A DNA stretch of 24,775 nucleotides from Alphaproteobacteria bacterium. GTDB lineage: Bacteria; Pseudomonadota; Alphaproteobacteria; Rhizobiales; Aestuariivirgaceae. Within the stretch, counting starts at the first letter, position 1, and every line of letters starts with the position of its first letter. A program made the translations under genes and the position numbers. Positions 1-7,663 of this stretch are shown here, in pieces. Under the pieces are notes generated by a model. That model was not told the DNA's origin and did no database searches. It saw only the letters and a program-made list of their open reading frames with translations. The stretch lies in contig JAHEJE010000006.1 in the NCBI GenBank assembly GCA_024639035.1, positions 1 through 24,775 on the forward strand, written 5' to 3'.

Positions 1-226
1 CCAAGGCGTCCTCCGCGAAAGCTCCGGAACCGCTCCCAGCGCCAGCGTACCGAATGGTCCGTACGTTTCCCACTGTGGAACACAGGGCGATGGGTGCCTT
101 CATATGTTCATATATTGTTCTTTTTGTCAAGTTAAATTTACCCTGGTTATCTCGCGCCTGATCCTCGATGACATCGCTGCAAGAGCGGATTTATCGATTT
201 GGGCGGCAGCGGGAAACAGGAACAAA
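1..226. other. Upstream intergenic region with no recognised gene
   Basis: I could not support a coding region here. There is an AT-rich patch around 100-140, unusual for this GC-rich window, but no clear promoter hexamers beyond the FNR-type promoter at 227-268. The first bases could be the edge of an upstream gene; I cannot tell. Confidence 0.4.
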
Positions 227-240
227 TTGATTCATATCAA
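227..240 (+). promoter_or_regulatory. FNR/FixK-type site, class II promoter of the TRAP operon
   Basis: TTGATTCATATCAA is a perfect FNR consensus palindrome (TTGAT-N4-ATCAA). A -10-like hexamer GATAAT lies at 263-268, so a start site near 275 puts the palindrome centre (233.5) at -41.5, the classic position of a class II FNR-dependent activator. The binding-protein start codon follows at 337. That the site is bound by FNR rather than a paralogue (FixK, DNR, CRP-like) is inference; no regulator gene lies in the window. Confidence 0.8.
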
Positions 241-336
241 TCCGTTTCCGGTGGACGGGCGCGATAATCAATGGCTCAATGGGTGATCTGTCGAATGCGG
301 ATCGTCCAGAGGTGTCAACCACGAGGGAGAGAACTC

Positions 337-1308
337 ATGAAAATTACACGTAAGGAATTCATCGTCGGCAGCGCGGCTGCCCTGGGGCTGTCGGCGTTCG
401 GTGTGGGTACGGCGCAGGCCGCAAAACGCCTGGTATTCGGCGGCGGCCCGGCCGGTGGCACGTTCCAGGTGGTGGCCAACGCCATTCAGACCTACGGCCC
501 GATCAAGGCAATGGAAGACGTAACGATCAAGGCCCAGTCTTCGGCCGGATCGGTTGAGAACCTGCGCAAGGTCAATCAGGGCAAGTCGCATTTCGGCGTT
601 GTCTATTCCGGCCATGTCTTCCAGGGCCGCGAGGGCATCCTTAAGAACGATCCCAACAAGTACGAAGACGTGATGGCCGTTGCCTTCCTGTATGGCGCTC
701 CGGCCCAGTTGATCGTGCGCAAAGGCTCCGGCATCAAGAGCGTCAAGGACCTGGAAGGCAAGCGCGTCGGCGTCGGCAACGCCGGTTCGGGCGCTTTTGC
801 CAACTGTGAGCTGTTCTTCACCCACATGGGCGTATGGGACAAGATCGAACGCAACGCCATGGGCTACAACGATGCCGCTCAAGCCTTCGGCAACAACCAG
901 CTCGACGCCTTCTGGCTGTTCACCGCCTTCCCGTCCGGTGCCGTCATCATGGCCGCCCAGACCAACGAGATCGAAATGATCGACCTGGCCAAGGACGCCG
1001 AGGAGTCGGGCTTCTTTGCCAAGTATCCGTACTTCTCCAAGCTTTCGGTCCCGGCCGGCACCTACAAAGGCGTCGATACCGACACACCGTCGTTCCAGGA
1101 CGCCGCCCTATGGGTCGCCAACTCCAAGGTCGATGCCGACACGGTGCAAAAGGTGCTCGCCACCATCTACACCGACGAAGGCCTGGCTCACATGTTGTCT
1201 CAGAAGAAGACCTTCAAGAACATGAGCATCCAGACCGGACCGACCGGCGTCGTCACGCCGTTCCATCCCGGCGCCGAGAAGTTCTGGAAAGAAAAAGGCG
1301 TCATGTAA
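337..1308 (+). CDS. TRAP transporter substrate-binding protein, TAXI family
   Basis: A periplasmic solute-binding protein of a TRAP-TAXI transporter, 323 residues, a normal length for the family. I chose ATG 337 because a GAGGGAGA ribosome site lies just upstream and the protein then opens with a signal peptide (basic start, hydrophobic stretch 9-25, AQA cleavage near 28). The n-region TRKEFI resembles a twin-arginine motif with RK in place of RR, so Tat export is possible. After cleavage the sequence GGGPAGGTF is typical of TAXI proteins, followed by a VKDLEGKRVGVGNAGSG segment near residue 130-150. The permease gene follows after a hairpin. The substrate cannot be read from sequence; TAXI systems are often annotated for glutamate or other carboxylates. 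FNR-type control is suggested by the upstream site. Confidence 0.92.
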   Translation: MKITRKEFIVGSAAALGLSAFGVGTAQAAKRLVFGGGPAGGTFQVVANAIQTYGPIKAMEDVTIKAQSSAGSVENLRKVNQGKSHFGVVYSGHVFQGREGILKNDPNKYEDVMAVAFLYGAPAQLIVRKGSGIKSVKDLEGKRVGVGNAGSGAFANCELFFTHMGVWDKIERNAMGYNDAAQAFGNNQLDAFWLFTAFPSGAVIMAAQTNEIEMIDLAKDAEESGFFAKYPYFSKLSVPAGTYKGVDTDTPSFQDAALWVANSKVDADTVQKVLATIYTDEGLAHMLSQKKTFKNMSIQTGPTGVVTPFHPGAEKFWKEKGVM

Positions 1309-1336
1309 TGCGCGATCGGGGGTAACCGACAAAAAG

Positions 1337-1363
1337 GCAGCGGCGCCCGACCGGCGCCGCTGC
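1337..1363 (+). repeat. Strong intergenic hairpin between binding protein and permease genes
   Basis: An 11-bp perfect GC-rich stem (1337-1347 with 1353-1363) closes a 5-base loop. No T-tract follows, so it is not a normal intrinsic terminator. In binding-protein/permease operons such a structure commonly protects the upstream mRNA or attenuates read-through, giving more binding protein than permease. That role is inferred. Confidence 0.7.
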
Positions 1364-1400
1364 TGCAAGACTTCGAGACTGCGGCAAAGGGGAGAAAGCC

Positions 1401-3182
1401 ATGCAGGACAATGCCAGCAACGAAGCTCTGGAACTTGGCGACTCCGACCCCAAACACCAAGGCCTTCGCGGCATAGAACGCTGGATCTTCGATGGCCTGG
1501 CGCTGTTTCTGGTGCTGTTCTATTCCTACTCCGCCGTCCTAGAGCCTGCCGCAACGCAGTATCACCGCGGCATCTACATCATCATCACCTATATCCTGGT
1601 GTTCCTCGTCTACCGCCTTCCCGGGACCCTGGGCCGCATCGTCGACTATCTACTGATCGCCGGGTCGATCTTCGCCATCGGCTACTGGATGCTCAATTTT
1701 GAGGCGATCAATTATCGCGCCGGACTCGAATCGACGATGGACAAGACGGTGGCGGTGATCGGTGTTCTGATCGGCATCGAACTGGCGCGCCGGGTCGTCG
1801 GCAGCGTGTTTGTCATCATCGGCACCATCATGCTGCTCTACGGTGTGTACGGCGAGTATTTTCCGGATATGATTTCGCACGCCGGCGATACCTTCCCGGA
1901 TCTGTGCACCAGCCTGTTCTACAAGTCCGATGGTGTGTTCGGCATCATGGCCAACGTGCTGGCAACCTACATCATCCTGTTCGTCATCTTCGGCGCCTTC
2001 CTGGAAAAATGCGGCGCCCAGCGCTTCTTCGTCGATTTTCCGCTGGCCGCCGTCGGCCACAAGATCGGCGGCCCGGCCAAGGTGTCGGTCATTGCCTCCG
2101 GGTTGTTCGGATCGATCTCCGGCAGCGCCATCGCCAACACGGTTTCCACCGGCGCGTTCACCATTCCGATGATGAAAAAGGCCGGCTTTCGGCCGCACAT
2201 CGCCGGCGGCATCGAGCCGGCCGCCTCGATCGGCGGCATGTTCATGCCCCCGATCATGGGCGCCGGCGGCTTCATCATGGCCGAACTGACCGGCGTGCCG
2301 TACTCGCAGATCATGCTGGTCGCCATCTTCCCGGCCTTCATGTACTTCTTCTCGGTCTATGTCATGGTCCACTACGAGGCCAAGAAGCACAACATCGTCG
2401 GCGAGCGGTCCAAGCACTCGCCGATGGAGATCTTTAAAAAGCAGTGGTTCTACATCCTGCCGCTGGTGGTGATCACCATCTTCATGCTGTCGGGTTATTC
2501 ACCCGGCTATTCCGCCATCCTCGGCATCATCGCCTGCATCGCGGTCAGCTGGTTCCGCAAGGACACCCGCATCGACGCCAAGGGCTTTCTGGAAGCCTCG
2601 CGGGCCGGAGCCGAACAAAGCCTCAAGATCGGCGCAACCGTCGGTGTCATCGGCATCATCATCGGTGTCCTGACCTATTCCGGCCTGATGCTGACCTTCG
2701 CCGACATCGTCATCGAACTGGCCGCCGGCCGTCTGTTCCTCACCATCCTGTTGATCGCCCTCGTTTCACTGGTCATGGGCATGGGCGTGCCGGTCACCGC
2801 CGCCTATCTGATCACCGCCGTGGTCGCGGTGCCGGCGCTGATCCACCTCGGCGTCAACGAGATTGCCGCGCACATGATCGTCTACTGGCTGAGCCAGGAT
2901 TCGAACATCACCCCGCCGGTGTGCATCGCCGCCTTCGCCGGGGCGACCATTGCCGGGGCCAACATGTGGCGGACAGCGTTTGCGGCCTTCAAGTTCGCCA
3001 AGTTCCTCTATCTCGGGCCGTTCCTGTTCGGCTATGTGCCGGGCTTCTCGCTGAACGGCTCGTCGACCGACATCGCCGTTGCCTTTGCCCTCATTCTCAT
3101 CGGCACCTGGGCCTATTCCTGGTTCCTGAGCGGCATATGGCTCGACTGGTTCAAGAAAAAGGACGCCAAGAAAGCGACCTGA
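1401..3182 (+). CDS. TRAP transporter permease, fused small and large subunits (TAXI type)
   Basis: The 593-residue polytopic membrane protein is the fused DctQM-type permease found with TAXI binding proteins. The N-terminal third (about residues 25-140) holds four or so hydrophobic helices matching the small Q subunit. The remainder is the large M subunit, with the conserved glycine-rich region around GSISGSAIANTVSTGAFTIP (about 235-255), EPAASIGGMFMPPIMGAGGFI, and the later MGMGVPVTAAYL motif. A GGGGAGAAAG ribosome site precedes ATG 1401. The gene lies 92 bases after the binding protein and presumably shares its promoter. It ends 46 bases from a convergent gene. It would use a sodium or proton gradient to import the ligand delivered by the binding protein. 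Confidence 0.93.
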   Translation: MQDNASNEALELGDSDPKHQGLRGIERWIFDGLALFLVLFYSYSAVLEPAATQYHRGIYIIITYILVFLVYRLPGTLGRIVDYLLIAGSIFAIGYWMLNFEAINYRAGLESTMDKTVAVIGVLIGIELARRVVGSVFVIIGTIMLLYGVYGEYFPDMISHAGDTFPDLCTSLFYKSDGVFGIMANVLATYIILFVIFGAFLEKCGAQRFFVDFPLAAVGHKIGGPAKVSVIASGLFGSISGSAIANTVSTGAFTIPMMKKAGFRPHIAGGIEPAASIGGMFMPPIMGAGGFIMAELTGVPYSQIMLVAIFPAFMYFFSVYVMVHYEAKKHNIVGERSKHSPMEIFKKQWFYILPLVVITIFMLSGYSPGYSAILGIIACIAVSWFRKDTRIDAKGFLEASRAGAEQSLKIGATVGVIGIIIGVLTYSGLMLTFADIVIELAAGRLFLTILLIALVSLVMGMGVPVTAAYLITAVVAVPALIHLGVNEIAAHMIVYWLSQDSNITPPVCIAAFAGATIAGANMWRTAFAAFKFAKFLYLGPFLFGYVPGFSLNGSSTDIAVAFALILIGTWAYSWFLSGIWLDWFKKKDAKKAT

Positions 3183-3228
3183 AGCCGGTGGCCGGCAGCG
3201 CTGTCGCGGTAGGCTGAAACCGTGACCG

Positions 3229-3936
3229 TCAGGCGATCTTGACGACGATGTCGTACAGGGTGGCGCCGGCATGCGCCAGGCGGTCGGCGGCGTTCGACAG
3301 GTGGCGGTAGATCTCGCGGCGCTTGAAGGCCTCCATGACGTGTTCGAAGGCGGCAATCTGGGCCTCGGCACCCTTGTCGCCGTTCGAACGCATGTTGTCG
3401 ATCAGTTCGGAGATGTCGAAGAGCTCGGCGAGTGCGGCGCGGTAATCCTTCTCGATGGTCCTTTCGGCCTTGCGCGCCGCCAGGGCGTGGGTCTCGGCCA
3501 GAATGGCGTTTTCGCTGAGTTTCCGGAAACCTTCCTGCAGCGACTGGGTGCCGTTCCTCAGGTGAATGGCCATCTGCAGGGTGTACTGATCCGGTTCGAT
3601 GCCGAAGATCTCCATCTCGCGCACGGTCGTCTTGGCATAATTCATCAGGTGATCGATCTCGACGATGGCGCGGTAGATGTCCTCGCGGTCCATCGGGGTT
3701 GAAAAGGCCGAATTGAGGATGTCGATGTTGCGGCGCTTGAGTTCGTCGCCTTCCTTTTCCATCCGTTTGACGTGCTTGCCGACCTTCTTCTTGCCGGACT
3801 GCATGAAGGTGACGAGTTCCTCCATGGTCGCCACGGCCATGTCGCACTGGTCGTCGACCAGGCTGAAGAAATCCGGCGCCTTGGGCAGGACCCGATCAAC
3901 GAGGCGGGTCAGCAGGGAATTTCCGCCAGCGCTCAT
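3229..3936 (-). CDS. DUF47/PhoU-like phosphate transport regulator
   Basis: A 235-residue soluble, mostly helical protein of the DUF47 (PhoU_div) family, which accompanies PiT-type phosphate transporters and is thought to modulate them. I start at the ATG at 3936 (MSAGGNSLLTRL) because an AAAGGAG ribosome site sits just upstream; the longer reading frame would run into the transporter gene. Helix-rich segments such as KRMEKEGDELKRRNIDIL (about 60-80) and IVEIDHLMNYAKTTVREMEI resemble PhoU metal-binding helices. The transporter gene ends only 37 bases upstream, so the two form an operon with the transporter first. There is no membrane segment. The mechanism of these partners is poorly known. 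Confidence 0.88.
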   Translation of the reverse strand: MSAGGNSLLTRLVDRVLPKAPDFFSLVDDQCDMAVATMEELVTFMQSGKKKVGKHVKRMEKEGDELKRRNIDILNSAFSTPMDREDIYRAIVEIDHLMNYAKTTVREMEIFGIEPDQYTLQMAIHLRNGTQSLQEGFRKLSENAILAETHALAARKAERTIEKDYRAALAELFDISELIDNMRSNGDKGAEAQIAAFEHVMEAFKRREIYRHLSNAADRLAHAGATLYDIVVKIA

Positions 3937-3973
3937 GTTCGCACTCCTTTGGGTTGGGTTGCCGATTGCGCGG

Positions 3974-5020
3974 TCATTGTAGCAAACCGATGACGGCACC
4001 GGCGGCAAGGTAGGTGAGGATGCCGACGAACGCCGAGCCGGGAATGGTCAGCACCCAGGTTGCAAGGATTTCGCGGGCCTTCGACCAGCCGACGGCCTTG
4101 GGACGCTCCGAGGCGCCGATGCCCATCAGGGCGGAACTGGTGACATGGGTCGTGGACACCGGGGCGCCGGCGATGGCGGCGGTGAAGATGATGCCGGCGG
4201 CAGACAGCTGGCCGTTGACGGCGTGCAGCGGGCGGATCTTGTAGATGGCAAAACCGATGGTCCTGACGATGCGCCAGCCGCCGGACAGGATGCCCAGGGT
4301 GATCGCCGTGGCGCACAGGATCACCACCCACAAGGGGACGACGAACTCGTCGATGAAACCACCGAGCAGCAACACCATGGTGATGATGCCCATGCTTTTT
4401 TGGGCATCGTTGGCGCCATGGGAAAACGCCATGCCGGCGGCGGTGAAATACTGTGTCAGGCGCAGGTACTTGTTGGCGACCGGCCGGGCGCCGCGCAGCA
4501 GTGTGCTCATCAGGCGATGAATGACGAAGCCGACCCAGAAACCGATGATCGGCGACAGGATCAGGGCCAGGATGACCTTGGTGACGCCGGTCAGGTGGCC
4601 GGTGGTGAGGAACTCGTTGACGCCCCACACGACATGATCGGGGCCGGCGGCGACGACCACCGGACCGGCCAGCCCGCCGACCAGGGCGTGCGACGAGCTG
4701 GACGGGATGCCGTAGTACCAGGTCCAGATGTTCCAGGCGATGGCGCCGAAGCAGCCGCACAGGATGATGGTCATCGAGACGCTGGACTGCAGGTCGCTCA
4801 GGTCGATGAACTTGCCGATGGTGTTGGCCACCGCGGTGCCGCCGAGGATCGGCCCGAGAAACTCAAACGTGGCGACGATGACGACCGCCTGCACCGGGGT
4901 CATGGCGCGCGAGGCGATCGGCGTGGCGACGATGTTGGCCGCGTCGTGAAAGCCGTTGGTGTAATCGAATATGACCACGATGACGATGGTCGCCAGCGCC
5001 AGCCAGTAGGCTGTTTCCAT
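3974..5020 (-). CDS. Inorganic phosphate transporter, PiT family (PitA-like)
   Basis: A 348-residue inner-membrane phosphate permease of the PiT family (PF01384), which imports metal-phosphate or phosphate in symport with H+ or Na+. Two inverted signature repeats are visible: DYTNGFHDAANIVAT near residue 20-35 and MAFSHGANDAQKS near 210-222. The C-terminal half also carries APVSTTHVTSSALMGIG, typical of the family. I chose ATG 5020 (METAYWLAL), which starts directly at the first membrane helix; the ribosome site (GGGAA) is only moderate. The PhoU-like gene follows in the same operon. An FNR-type site at 5096-5109 lies 76 bases upstream. The NGFHDAAN version of the signature differs from the GANDVAN version in the second transporter of this window. 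Confidence 0.92.
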   Translation of the reverse strand: METAYWLALATIVIVVIFDYTNGFHDAANIVATPIASRAMTPVQAVVIVATFEFLGPILGGTAVANTIGKFIDLSDLQSSVSMTIILCGCFGAIAWNIWTWYYGIPSSSSHALVGGLAGPVVVAAGPDHVVWGVNEFLTTGHLTGVTKVILALILSPIIGFWVGFVIHRLMSTLLRGARPVANKYLRLTQYFTAAGMAFSHGANDAQKSMGIITMVLLLGGFIDEFVVPLWVVILCATAITLGILSGGWRIVRTIGFAIYKIRPLHAVNGQLSAAGIIFTAAIAGAPVSTTHVTSSALMGIGASERPKAVGWSKAREILATWVLTIPGSAFVGILTYLAAGAVIGLLQ

Positions 5021-5095
5021 TGCGGTTCCCGGTGCTCGAAGTACAGGCAGAATGGTGGAAATGAGGCGACATAGCAATACCCCGGGAGGGTTGAA

Positions 5096-5109
5096 TTGAC
5101 CTAGATCAT
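5096..5109 (-). promoter_or_regulatory. FNR/FixK-type site upstream of the PitA operon
   Basis: TTGACCTAGATCAT matches the FNR-family consensus at 9 of 10 half-site positions if C/T is allowed in the fifth base. On the minus strand a -10-like TATGTC at 5068-5073 implies a start near 5061, again putting the centre (5102.5) at -41.5. It lies in the divergent region between the PitA operon and the stress-protein gene, so it could also have served the plus-strand genes before the MITE-like element at 5144-5316 came between. Confidence 0.6.
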
Positions 5110-5143
5110 TGTGGATGCGGCAAGCTGATGACGTGATTGCGAC

Positions 5144-5316
5144 TAGGGTCAGGACTCATTAATTAGCACCATTCTGTTTGCCAAGGAGGGTTCGAATGCT
5201 GGAAAACAAGCGCAAGACAAGGCTTCTTGCCTTATCGAGCATTGTTTGCCAGCAGGCGGGCCCTCCTTGGCAAATCCGCAGCGCAGAATGGTGTTAATTA
5301 ATGGGTCCTGACCCTA
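5144..5316. mobile_element. MITE-like palindromic element, 173 bp
   Basis: Terminal inverted repeats of 33 bp (5144-5176 and 5284-5316) match at 31 positions and begin TAGGGTCAGGAC. Inside them a second perfect 14-bp pair (5177-5190 with 5261-5274) and a third 13-bp pair with one mismatch (5197-5209 with 5242-5254) surround a small central hairpin (5219-5233). The whole element can therefore fold into one long hairpin. It has no coding capacity. The TA at each tip could be a duplicated TA target, as for IS630/Tc1-type elements, but that is inference. It sits between the FNR-type site and the stress-protein gene. Related tips occur at 13299-13323 and 17190-17209. Confidence 0.85.
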
Positions 5317-5434
5317 AGCATCCGGCCGGCGGCCTGGCGCCCCTAACCGCATTTTTTGCGATCGCGGCGGGGTGAGGCGATGCGAGCCGGCAGATGATGG
5401 GCGATTGGCCCGAGAGGCGGGAGATCCATTGGAA

Positions 5435-5923
5435 ATGACCGAAGACGATCAGGCCGGCGCGGCGCCGGTTCTTGCCGCAGTCGACTTTTCCGAAGAATCG
5501 CGGGCGGCGCTGGTGTGGGCGGCGCGCCAGGCACGGCTCGAACAGGCGCCGCTGGTGGTGCTGCACGTGGTGCACGGATCAGCCGAGAAACCGGGACTTT
5601 ACGACACCCAGCACGACGGCCAGCTGACGCCGTTGCTGGATGCGGCGGAAGAAAAGACCGCGGCGTTCGTTGCCGCAACGCAAAGCGGTTTTCCCGACGA
5701 AACGGCCCTGGCCGAGGCCGAGATCAGGCTGGTCTCGGGGCTGCCGGCCGGGCGGATCTGTGAAGTGGCCAAGGAGTGCAATGCCCGCCTGGTGGCGGTC
5801 GGCAATGTCGGACGCAGTGCCCTGCAGTCGATGCTGCTGGGCTCGGTGGCCGGCGGTGTGGCGCAGGGGTGCCCGATGCCGGTGGTCGTGGTCAAAGCGC
5901 TGGCGGAGGGAACGTCGGAATGA
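5435..5923 (+). CDS. Universal stress protein family (UspA-like)
   Basis: A single-domain, 162-residue Usp protein. The N-terminal strand VLAAVDFSEESRAAL is the usual Usp opening. The C-terminal segment from GNVGRSAL to LLGSVAGGVA fits the G-2x-G-9x-G-S nucleotide-binding pattern, so it belongs to the ATP-binding class. I start at ATG 5435 (MTEDDQAG), close to the family start; the longer reading frame adds an unlike N-terminus. Its stop overlaps the start of the Na/Pi cotransporter (ATGA at 5920-5923), implying translational coupling. The pairing suggests it senses energy state or stress for phosphate transport, which is inference. Its promoter may have been affected by the MITE-like insertion upstream. 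Confidence 0.88.
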   Translation: MTEDDQAGAAPVLAAVDFSEESRAALVWAARQARLEQAPLVVLHVVHGSAEKPGLYDTQHDGQLTPLLDAAEEKTAAFVAATQSGFPDETALAEAEIRLVSGLPAGRICEVAKECNARLVAVGNVGRSALQSMLLGSVAGGVAQGCPMPVVVVKALAEGTSE

Positions 5924-7599
5924 ACGGAGAGCTGAACCATTTCGCCCTGATGAGCGGCCTGTTCGGCGGCCTGGCGCTGTTCCTGTTCGGCATGGACATC
6001 ATGACCAGGGCGCTGGAACGGGCGGCGGGCGACCAGATGAAGGTGCTGCTCGGCAAGGCGACCAACAACCGCTTTATCGGTGTGGCGACCGGCGCCACGG
6101 TGACCTCGGTCATTCAGTCGTCGTCGATCACTACGGTGCTGCTGGTCGGGTTCGTGTCGTCCGGGCTGATGTCGACGGCGCAATCGATCCCGGTGATCCT
6201 GGGGGCCAACATCGGCACCACGATCACGGCACAGATTCTTGCCTTCAAGGTGACCAAACTGGCGCTACCGATCATCACCATCGGCTTTTTTATTTCGTTC
6301 GTGGCCAAGCGTGAGGACTGGCGGCAGTACGGCCTGATCATCCTCGGCCTCGGGCTGGTGTTCTTCGGCATGTCGGTGATGAGCGATACGATGAAGCCGC
6401 TCAGGACATTCGAGCCGTTTCTCGATTTCATGGCGTCGCTGTCCAACCCGCTGGTGGCGGCAGCGGTGGGGGCGGCATTCACCGCGATCATCCAGTCGTC
6501 GTCGGCCAGCACCGGTATCCTGATCGTGATGGCGAGCCAGGGGCTGATCGAACTCAATGCGGCCATCGCGCTGGCGCTCGGCGCCAATATCGGCACCTGC
6601 GTCACCGCCGGGCTGGCGGCGATCGGCAAGTCGCGCGAAGCGGTCCGAACGTTCATGGTGCACACGTTGTTCAACGTCATCGGCGTGCTGATATGGATCG
6701 GCTTCGTGCCGCAACTGTCCGAGCTGGCGCGCCTGATCTCTCCGGAACACCTGGAGTTGAGCGGCACGGCGCGGGCGGCAGCAGAGGTGCCGCGGCAGCT
6801 CGCCAACGTGCATACTTTCTTCAACGTGGTGAACGCGCTGCTGTTCATCGGTTTCACCACGCAGATCCAACGGCTGGTCGAATGGGTGGTTCCGGATCGG
6901 CCGCTGGCCGAGGCGGAGCGGGTCGAGACGCGCTATATCAGCGAAGAGTTCATCGGCACGCCGGCGATTGCGCTGGATGCCACGCGGCGCGAACTCGTCC
7001 GCTTGGGCGCGCGGGTGCGGGCAATGCTGGACACATCGATGGCATTTGCCACGTCAGCCACCCGCCTGCAGCTCGAAGCGCTCGAGAAGATGGATCGGCC
7101 GGTCGATGCGCTGCACGAGGCGATCATCGGCTACCTGCGCGAATTGAGCCTGGGCAACCTGTCGCCGGCTCAGTCCGACGATCTGATGTCGCTGATCAAA
7201 ATCGCCAACGATCTGGAGCATATCGGCGATCAGCTGGCGACCTCGCTGGTCACCTCCGGCCGCAAGCGGATCGAAGACGGCGTGATCGTCAGCAAGCAGA
7301 CCGGAAAGGCGATCGGCGGTTTCCACGCCAAGGTCCTGGAGGCGCTGGACAACACCCTGAAAGCGCTCGACAAGGAAGATGCCGAACTGGCCACCCAGGT
7401 GCGGGCGATGCAGCAGGATGTCGCCGCGATGACCGATGAGATCGCCCGGCACGAGATCCTGCGGCTGAAGGCCGACGAGCCGAAGCGGCTGGTGACTTAT
7501 GCCCGCGAGGTCGAAGCGGTGGAAATATTGAACGATATCTTCAAGACGACGCGCAGGATCGCCGACACCCAGATCGGCATGTTCAAGGCGGCTGCCTGA
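5920..7599 (+). CDS. Na+/phosphate cotransporter family protein with C-terminal PhoU-like domain
   Basis: A 559-residue inner-membrane protein of the Na/Pi cotransporter family (PF02690, NptA/YjbB type). Two repeated units carry the hallmark QSSS motifs at residues 66-69 (VIQSSSITT) and 192-195 (IIQSSSAST), each followed by GANIGT (95-100 and 221-226). Hydrophobic helices fill residues 8 to about 320. The tail from about 370 to 555 is soluble, helical and PhoU-like (for example IKIANDLEHIGDQLA). YjbB-type members are reported to export phosphate in E. coli, so the direction here could be uptake or efflux. Start ATG 5920 overlaps the Usp stop codon; the larger open frame upstream merely runs through the Usp gene in another frame. 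Confidence 0.92.
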   Translation: MNGELNHFALMSGLFGGLALFLFGMDIMTRALERAAGDQMKVLLGKATNNRFIGVATGATVTSVIQSSSITTVLLVGFVSSGLMSTAQSIPVILGANIGTTITAQILAFKVTKLALPIITIGFFISFVAKREDWRQYGLIILGLGLVFFGMSVMSDTMKPLRTFEPFLDFMASLSNPLVAAAVGAAFTAIIQSSSASTGILIVMASQGLIELNAAIALALGANIGTCVTAGLAAIGKSREAVRTFMVHTLFNVIGVLIWIGFVPQLSELARLISPEHLELSGTARAAAEVPRQLANVHTFFNVVNALLFIGFTTQIQRLVEWVVPDRPLAEAERVETRYISEEFIGTPAIALDATRRELVRLGARVRAMLDTSMAFATSATRLQLEALEKMDRPVDALHEAIIGYLRELSLGNLSPAQSDDLMSLIKIANDLEHIGDQLATSLVTSGRKRIEDGVIVSKQTGKAIGGFHAKVLEALDNTLKALDKEDAELATQVRAMQQDVAAMTDEIARHEILRLKADEPKRLVTYAREVEAVEILNDIFKTTRRIADTQIGMFKAAA

Positions 7600-7634
7600 T
7601 CGGCTGGGGCCGGCGCGGCTCGCGGCTGATGCGA

Positions 7635-7652
7635 GACTTAAGGGCCACTGGT
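7635..7652 (-). repeat. Copy of an 18-bp repeat shared with 14756-14773
   Basis: Read on the minus strand this is ACCAGTGGCCCTTAAGTC. The same word with one change occurs at 14756-14773, at the outer edge of the hairpin element there. It lies between the convergent ends of the Na/Pi cotransporter and CNNM-like genes. The arms of the 14.8-kb element are not present here, so this is a fragment or a shared short repeat. Confidence 0.6.
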
Positions 7653-7663
7653 GTTGTGCGGCT

